This document shows, one piece after another, positions 58,766-64,000 of a stretch of 64,000 nucleotides of DNA. Made by a program: the position numbers and the translations under genes. Origin of the DNA: Stratiformator vulcanicus (GTDB taxonomy: Bacteria; Planctomycetota; Planctomycetia; Planctomycetales; Planctomycetaceae); NCBI RefSeq assembly GCF_007744515.1, contig NZ_CP036268.1, positions 2,519,712-2,583,711 on the forward strand, in the 5' to 3' direction. Every line of letters begins with the position of its first letter. Positions within the stretch are counted from its first letter, which is position 1. Below the pieces are notes generated by a model, which ran no database searches, had not been told where the DNA came from, and saw nothing but the letters and a program-made list of their open reading frames with translations.

Positions 58766-60754
58766 ATGACCCGAACTGATCGCGAACAATTAGACGATCT
58801 GCTATCGACCTTAGTGGATGGTCGTATTGATGGAGTCGGGCAAGACCGGCTGGCCGTTCTGCTGCGCGATGCCACGGCCCGTCGACGCTATTTGGCGTTT
58901 ATGAGATTGCACGCCGACCTATCGATTGACAGGCAGATTGACGCGCCAGTTATTTCGGCCGAGAGATTAAGAGATAATCGAAGACCTAACGATCGCTTCT
59001 GGTTCGCTGCCATTGTCAGCGCGTTGAGCTTGTTGGTCATCGCGGGGTGGTGGCAGGCGTTCTCAATCGATCAACCAACGATCGCATCAATCGCATCGAT
59101 TTCCATCTCGGATGGTTCCGTCATCGCATCCGGATCTGATGCGTACCAATCTGACGGCGAATTAAGTGCTGGAAAACTTTCGCTGGAGACCGGCAAGGCT
59201 ACCCTAAAGATGCTCAGCGGCGCCGAGGTGCGGCTTTCAGCTCCGGCATCGATCGAGTTGCTGGATGCGAAGGCGATTCGTTTAATTGCGGGGCGGATCA
59301 CGGCCGACGTCCCTGATCAAGCAATCGGTTTTCGGATTCTGACTCCGACAGCGGACGTCATCGACCTCGGAACGTCATTTGGAATTGAAGTCGATGATGC
59401 CGGTGCTACGGAAGTGCATGTGTTCGACGGCGTGGTCGCGGCACGTGGTTCTGAGGAAGCCGACATCGTTCCGATCGCTGCGGGCGAGGGTGGGCGTGTT
59501 GAGCTTTCGGGCGGGGAGTTGGTCGCGGTCGCTTACGATGGAAGCCGGTTTGATAGTATTCGTCGCGCCGATTCGATTAAGCCCGTTAGCGGCAGCGACT
59601 CGGGAGAGGGCTCGGCTCCGGTCGATGGAGACGGCCCAATACCCGCCGAAGCCCGTGTGGTATTCCTAGGCGATCGCGCGACCTCCCGCGGGACTCATCT
59701 GTTGCTGATCGACCAGACACTCGCGTCTCAATTCAATGGAGATCGACCGACATTTTTTAATGAGGGTGTCACATTCCCGCTGTCGTTTGACGAAACTGAT
59801 TTTCATGACCGAATCCTGGCACACCGTCCGACACACGCTGTTCTCGAATTCGCCAACGACATCGCCCGCGACGATGGGCGCCGCACGCCGACCGAATATC
59901 GCCGGGACATGCTCCGCTTGATCGAGCGTCTTAAGGCGGCGGGTATCGAACCCGTTTTAACGACAGGCTACCCGTTCGATCATGATTTCGAAGAGCCGAG
60001 GACTGCTCTCAATGCTTACAACTCAATTGTGCGTCAGATCGCTGTCGAACATCGACTGAGACTTGCGGATTATTATGACGGGTTTGTCGAGCGCGGTGAT
60101 CCGCCGTCTCTGGTTTATAAGCGATTTGAAACGCCGATGTTTCATGGTTATCACGAGATGGCCGAATGCCTGCTCGAGGCGTTCGGGTATCCGGACCTCA
60201 AGGTGGCGCTCAAACTGCATGGGCTAAAAACCTTTCCGGGGGTCATCGAGAAGTGGCGATATCAAAGTATTGAGCGGAACTTAGAGATCGACGAAGCATA
60301 TATCTCGTCAATGAATGTGGACGCCGAATGGGACATCGTCGAAATTCCTGAAGTAGACGGTTTTTCCCGGCGACGCACCGAGCCGACGCACTCCAATCAT
60401 TTTCAGGAGACCGAGGTCGGCTTCGTTCGCAGTTTTCGCGGAGCACGCAATCGAAAATACATCCTTGCTTCAACGATCAACGTACCTCATTCGCAAGAGG
60501 TCACCGTGAATGTGGGGGGGACGGTGCGCTCGGTATGGCTTAATGGCGAGCGGATCGTCGAGCCACCGAAATACCACCGCGGTTGGCAGCCAACGGCCGT
60601 TCGAAGCGATATCTCTTTAGTCGCCGGCAGGAACCAAATCGTGATTGAAACGTTTGATGATTTCTTCTTCAGCTTGACGAAAGATGCAGACTGGGGCGTG
60701 ACCTCATTACATACCAATGAAGAGCCAGCAACGTTCCATACTATCACACCGTGA
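58766..60754 (+). CDS. FecR-domain membrane protein fused to an SGNH-hydrolase-like domain
   Basis: A 662-residue protein. Residues 1-60 are a cytoplasmic part like an anti-sigma domain, one TM helix spans ~73-95 (FWFAAIVSALSLLVIAGWWQ), and a FecR domain follows (GKATLKMLSGAEVRLSAPAS, PTADVIDLGTSFGIEVDDAG). After ~295 an SGNH-like fold begins, FLGDRATSRG (~300), then FNEGVTF, EFANDIARD and MFHGYHEMAECLLEAF. The catalytic Ser of GDS is replaced by Arg and the Asp before the His is not evident, so hydrolase activity is doubtful. A C-terminal beta domain follows. It probably senses or binds sugar-like ligands in the periplasm and controls the ECF factor. Confidence 0.82.
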   Translation: MTRTDREQLDDLLSTLVDGRIDGVGQDRLAVLLRDATARRRYLAFMRLHADLSIDRQIDAPVISAERLRDNRRPNDRFWFAAIVSALSLLVIAGWWQAFSIDQPTIASIASISISDGSVIASGSDAYQSDGELSAGKLSLETGKATLKMLSGAEVRLSAPASIELLDAKAIRLIAGRITADVPDQAIGFRILTPTADVIDLGTSFGIEVDDAGATEVHVFDGVVAARGSEEADIVPIAAGEGGRVELSGGELVAVAYDGSRFDSIRRADSIKPVSGSDSGEGSAPVDGDGPIPAEARVVFLGDRATSRGTHLLLIDQTLASQFNGDRPTFFNEGVTFPLSFDETDFHDRILAHRPTHAVLEFANDIARDDGRRTPTEYRRDMLRLIERLKAAGIEPVLTTGYPFDHDFEEPRTALNAYNSIVRQIAVEHRLRLADYYDGFVERGDPPSLVYKRFETPMFHGYHEMAECLLEAFGYPDLKVALKLHGLKTFPGVIEKWRYQSIERNLEIDEAYISSMNVDAEWDIVEIPEVDGFSRRRTEPTHSNHFQETEVGFVRSFRGARNRKYILASTINVPHSQEVTVNVGGTVRSVWLNGERIVEPPKYHRGWQPTAVRSDISLVAGRNQIVIETFDDFFFSLTKDADWGVTSLHTNEEPATFHTITP

Positions 60755-60804
60755 CCATCGCGTTCTGCATCGGTTTTGTATTAACTCTTCCCACCTGAAT
60801 CCGT

Positions 60805-63642
60805 ATGGTCTCTCGATATCCACAACTCGTCCTTTCTATCGCACTCGGCGTCGGCGTGCTCGCCGTGGGGATAACTACGGCATCCGCGGAAGATGTTTTT
60901 CGAGATCGCGTTGCTCCGCTGATCTCATCTCACTGCATCGGCTGTCATGGTGATTTCGATGATCCGGCGGGCGATATTAATCTTGAGCAGTTCAAAGCCC
61001 AGTCAGATATTTCCAAGCAGCGTGATGTGTGGGTCGGCGTGCGGGAGGCAATTGAGACCGGCTATATGCCGCCGGAAGATTCCGAACAGTTCAGCTTGGC
61101 GGAGAAAGACCGGCTGATGGCCGCTTTAGGAAAGCTGCTCGATGCCGTCGATCTGGGTGGTGCGCGTGATCCCGGCAAGCCGATTCTGCGTCGCTTGACA
61201 CGCCTTGAGTACAACAACGCCATTCGCGATCTGTTCGGCTTGAAGATCGACGTCTTTAACTTTCCTGAACGAATTCCGCTGGATCGGACCTATTTTGAAC
61301 CGGACAATGCACAGTTGGGCGATCAGTTATTAATTCCGGTCACACCGTACGGCAAAGTGCACCCTGCGTTGTTGCGCGAAGCCGGTCTTCCCGGAGAGAA
61401 TCCCGCGGAACACGGTTTTACGAATCGAGGCGATACTCTTAATATTTCGCCGATTCTCATCGAAAAATATCTCGACCTGTCCGAACAACTTCTGGAGAGC
61501 GAAGGCCTTGCACAAGCGAGTCCGTGGGCCGCAGCGCTGTTGGGATCGGGGGCAATTCGAACAGCGATTCCGGAACGAGATGTGACGGCTCGTTACTCTC
61601 GCGGTCGATTCGGTTCTATGTTCGATGACTCGGCTACGGTGGTTGACCATTCCAATTCTGCGGGAATGGAGCTGTCGACCTTTCGGACACGCGTCCAACA
61701 GAAGCAACTTTCGAGCCGCGGTGGAGTTGTTCGGGCTGACAAAAACGGCAAAGACATCCGCTTTGGTGGCTCGTCATCTGCAGGGTTAGTCTTAGAAACC
61801 GGATCGGATCGACCGGTCCAAGTTGTCCTTCAATCATCAATGCCCCTGGCGTTCAAAGAATTGACGGGTGCTGTGCCGACATCCGGAGTGAGGGTGCTGA
61901 CAAACGCCGTGCCGAATGACAAGGTCTTTGATATTAAAATTAATGTGCGTGATGGCGCGCCGCAGAACCGGCCCCAATCCCGAGTGACGGAAGCGGCATT
62001 CAATATTATTTCGCTCGATGGCGTCACAACGCAATATGTGGAGATTAAAGCTCACTTCAGTGGCGGCGGCCTGAAGAAATTGATGGAACCCGTCACAGAC
62101 GGGGCCGGCAAAGGAAATCGATTCGTCCGGGTGCAGGCTCCGCAAGGCGAATGGATCGAGCGGATTCACTTCGACGGCTCGCGGGTTCGCTTTGGCGATC
62201 ACGTTGCTTTCGATGATCTGACATTGTTTTTTGGCGATGTCAGCAGCACTTGGCAGCCGTTTGACGGTATCAGCCGCGTCGACTTACTTCGAATGTTTAT
62301 CGAGCGCGCTTTCCGGAAACCGCTGTCGGACGGCGAATACCAGAAGTATCTAGGCATCTATGAGATGTTGCGAGCGACGGGAATTGACGAGCGCTCCGCA
62401 GCGAGGGATGTGTTGCGTGCCATCCTTTCTTCACCGCGGTTCATTTACCGGATTGAAAACTTCCGCCGTGACGAGCCGAAGGTTCGGCAGCTCGATGATT
62501 TCGAGTTGGCATCGCGGTTGTCGTTTTTTCTTTGGAACAGCTGTCCCGATGCAGAGTTATTAGCGGCTGCACGGCGAGGCGAACTTCAAAGCGATGAGGG
62601 ACTCATCCGCCAACTCCGCCGGATGCTGAACGACCCGAAGGCGAAAGAGCTTTCAGAGTCATTTGCCGTGCAATGGCTGCAATTGAACGAACTGTTCGGG
62701 ACGCGGCCGGACACGAAACGGTTCTCTAACTTTTATTTCGGAATTTCGAATAGCTCGACACTCCATCAGGACATGTTATTGGAACCGCTATTGCTGTTCG
62801 AATCGATTCTCGTGGAAGACCGCAGTGTGTTGGAATTTATCGATACGAATTACGGATATCTCAATGAGAAATTAATCCAACATTACGGGTACGAAGAAGA
62901 ATTGGCCGAAACGCTCGCATCGCTTAAAGGGAAAGGAGAGCGGGCATTAATCGGTCGCGGAACGAAAGGAATTCGGGATATCTGGTTTCGCTGCCGATTG
63001 CCAGATCGGCGTCGCGGCGGCGTGTTTACCACGGGAGCCGTCCTGACTTTGACATCGACACCGCTAAGGACAAGCCCGGTCTATCGCGGGGCCTGGATGC
63101 TGGAGGCAATATTTAATAATCCGCCGCCGCCGCCGACTATCGCGGTTCCGCCGCTCGGTGCGGATGACCGCAAGATTGAGGAAGAGGGTTTGTCACTGCG
63201 TGAGAAGTTAGCCCAGCACCGCGAGGATGCCTCCTGCTCGGTCTGTCACGATCGGATCGATCCCCTCGGCATCGCACTGGAAAACTATGACCCCATCGGG
63301 AGATGGCGGGACCGGTCTGGAAAGTTTGAAGTGGATGCGACCGGGACATTGTCACACGGTCGTGCATACGATGGCGCCGTTGACTTCAAGGATGCGTTGC
63401 TGGATCGCCCGGAAGAGTTCGTCCATGGCTTCTCCGGTCATTTGCTTTCATACGCGCTGGGGAGAAAACTGAATTACTTTGATCGCATTGCGATTGATGA
63501 GATCGTCCAACGTTCCGCTCGGCACGATTACCGAATTAAGTCGGTTCTTGAAGGGGTCGTGCTGAGCTATCCGTTTCGCCATACTCGAAACCTGCCGGCC
63601 GTTCCTGTTGCGGATACCGTCAAGGAAGTATCTCATGATTAA
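60805..63642 (+). CDS. DUF1592-type planctomycete cytochrome, exported
   Basis: A 945-residue protein with a signal peptide (LVLSIALGVGVLAVGITTAS). Haem-binding CIGCH is at 44-48 (planctomycete cytochrome c type). Domains then follow in the order known for this lineage: DUF1587-like (RRLTRLEYNNAIRDLFGLKI), a middle beta region, DUF1595-like (MFIERAFRKPLSDGEYQKYL), DUF1592 (DDFELASRLSFFLWNSCPDA), DUF1588-like (RGGVFTTGAVLTLTSTPLRT) with a second CSVCH at ~811-815, and DUF1585-like (FSGHLLSYALGRKLNYFDRI). The function is not established; redox or carbohydrate-related roles have been suggested. It overlaps the DUF1552 gene by 8 bases. Confidence 0.93.
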   Translation: MVSRYPQLVLSIALGVGVLAVGITTASAEDVFRDRVAPLISSHCIGCHGDFDDPAGDINLEQFKAQSDISKQRDVWVGVREAIETGYMPPEDSEQFSLAEKDRLMAALGKLLDAVDLGGARDPGKPILRRLTRLEYNNAIRDLFGLKIDVFNFPERIPLDRTYFEPDNAQLGDQLLIPVTPYGKVHPALLREAGLPGENPAEHGFTNRGDTLNISPILIEKYLDLSEQLLESEGLAQASPWAAALLGSGAIRTAIPERDVTARYSRGRFGSMFDDSATVVDHSNSAGMELSTFRTRVQQKQLSSRGGVVRADKNGKDIRFGGSSSAGLVLETGSDRPVQVVLQSSMPLAFKELTGAVPTSGVRVLTNAVPNDKVFDIKINVRDGAPQNRPQSRVTEAAFNIISLDGVTTQYVEIKAHFSGGGLKKLMEPVTDGAGKGNRFVRVQAPQGEWIERIHFDGSRVRFGDHVAFDDLTLFFGDVSSTWQPFDGISRVDLLRMFIERAFRKPLSDGEYQKYLGIYEMLRATGIDERSAARDVLRAILSSPRFIYRIENFRRDEPKVRQLDDFELASRLSFFLWNSCPDAELLAAARRGELQSDEGLIRQLRRMLNDPKAKELSESFAVQWLQLNELFGTRPDTKRFSNFYFGISNSSTLHQDMLLEPLLLFESILVEDRSVLEFIDTNYGYLNEKLIQHYGYEEELAETLASLKGKGERALIGRGTKGIRDIWFRCRLPDRRRGGVFTTGAVLTLTSTPLRTSPVYRGAWMLEAIFNNPPPPPTIAVPPLGADDRKIEEEGLSLREKLAQHREDASCSVCHDRIDPLGIALENYDPIGRWRDRSGKFEVDATGTLSHGRAYDGAVDFKDALLDRPEEFVHGFSGHLLSYALGRKLNYFDRIAIDEIVQRSARHDYRIKSVLEGVVLSYPFRHTRNLPAVPVADTVKEVSHD

Positions 63643-64000
63643 GACCAATCCCGTCTCTCGCCGCAAAATATTGAAAGCGGGTGGGATTACGTTTGCACTT
63701 CCGCTGTTGGAATCACTCGTCCCTCAAGTGGCACGCGCTTCCGAACAGGCTGTGGAGCAATCTTTGCCGGTGCGAACTGCGTTTTTCTATATCCCCAATG
63801 GCGTCAACCTTGAGACGTGGATTCCGAAGCAAGAAGGAAGCGATTACGAAATACCGGCAGCGCTCAAGCCGATCGAAAAGGTACGTGATGACATCACCAT
63901 TCTGACCGGCTTGAATCGGACGTATGCGGCCGGCACGACATTACACTCGCAGGCGGGCTCCTGCTGGTTGACCAGTTCGCCACCGTCAGAAACGAAAGAC
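63635..64000 (+). CDS. DUF1552-family exported protein (3' end outside window)
   Basis: The first 122 residues are visible. The N-terminus looks like a Tat or Sec signal (NPVSRRKILKAGGITFALPL, with an SRR pair). The mature part begins VRTAFFYIPNGVNLETWIPK and DDITILTGLNRTYAAGTTLH, matching the DUF1552 opening. In planctomycetes, DUF1552 genes nearly always follow DUF1592 genes, which fits here. Its ATG overlaps the end of the DUF1592 gene, so the pair is coupled. The function is unknown. The rest of the gene lies beyond the window. Confidence 0.88.
   Translation, partial: MIKTNPVSRRKILKAGGITFALPLLESLVPQVARASEQAVEQSLPVRTAFFYIPNGVNLETWIPKQEGSDYEIPAALKPIEKVRDDITILTGLNRTYAAGTTLHSQAGSCWLTSSPPSETKD

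Overview
The window looks like a chromosome segment of a planctomycete. The evidence is lineage-typical protein families: a DUF1592/DUF1587-type cytochrome next to a DUF1552 protein, a DUF1559 protein, ECF sigma factors leading structural operons, a Tat-exported Gfo/Idh oxidoreductase and a PQQ-propeller protein. The DNA is moderately GC-rich, and genes lie in short operons on both strands.

Layout. (1) 1-5.3 kb: arginine biosynthesis (end of argB, then argD and argF). These are separated by an SRPBCC gene, a cupin gene and a REP/RAYT cluster: three ~185-nt palindromic-ended elements, a Y1 transposase and one possible cargo ORF. (2) 5.7-10.1 kb: a four-gene ECF sigma operon with overlapping genes, ending in a DUF1559 protein. 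(3) 10.2-26.6 kb: mixed housekeeping and exported genes (TspO, PQQ propeller, PfkB kinase, CutA, an overlapping LOG/HEPN-like trio, ATP sulfurylase, a 980-aa thioredoxin-tailed beta-domain protein, aldehyde dehydrogenase, PdxJ, a CsgG-like protein, Gfo/Idh). (4) 27.2-30.2 kb: an amino-sugar operon with an atypical Nramp-like transporter, nagB broken by one in-frame TGA, and nagA. (5) 30.7-33.7 kb: two tandem membrane paralogues, serS and tRNA-Lys(CTT).

(6) 33,725-57,936: an integrated mobilizable element of about 24.2 kb in the 3' end of tRNA-Lys. It is bounded by 28-bp direct repeats and has matching TGGGAAC-pair repeats near each end. It carries a tyrosine integrase, a divergent XRE/small-protein pair, a plasmid-type ParA/RHH/RepA core, iteron-like repeats, an antitoxin/PIN pair, ArdC, a MobC-like protein and relaxase with a palindrome-rich candidate oriT, a serine recombinase and three tandem small paralogues. 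It also carries a coupling protein without its own membrane anchor, next to a two-TM protein. The right third is heavy-metal cargo (His-rich protein, CzcB-like adaptor, CzcA-like pump, His-rich lipoprotein, DUF3147), then a methyltransferase gene broken by two amber codons and a GNAT gene. No VirB-type secretion genes are visible, so it should need a helper for transfer.

(7) 58.2-64 kb: a second ECF operon encoding a sigma factor, a FecR protein fused to a degenerate SGNH-like domain, a multi-domain DUF1592 cytochrome, and the start of a DUF1552 protein cut by the window end.

The most notable items are the tRNA-Lys element with its ends and terminator swap, the REP/RAYT cluster, the two genes with in-frame stops, the atypical Nramp protein beside nag genes, the LOG/HEPN-like trio and the FecR-SGNH fusion. 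No CRISPR array, rRNA or obvious riboswitch was seen. All family assignments are from reading the protein sequences; no database search was run.
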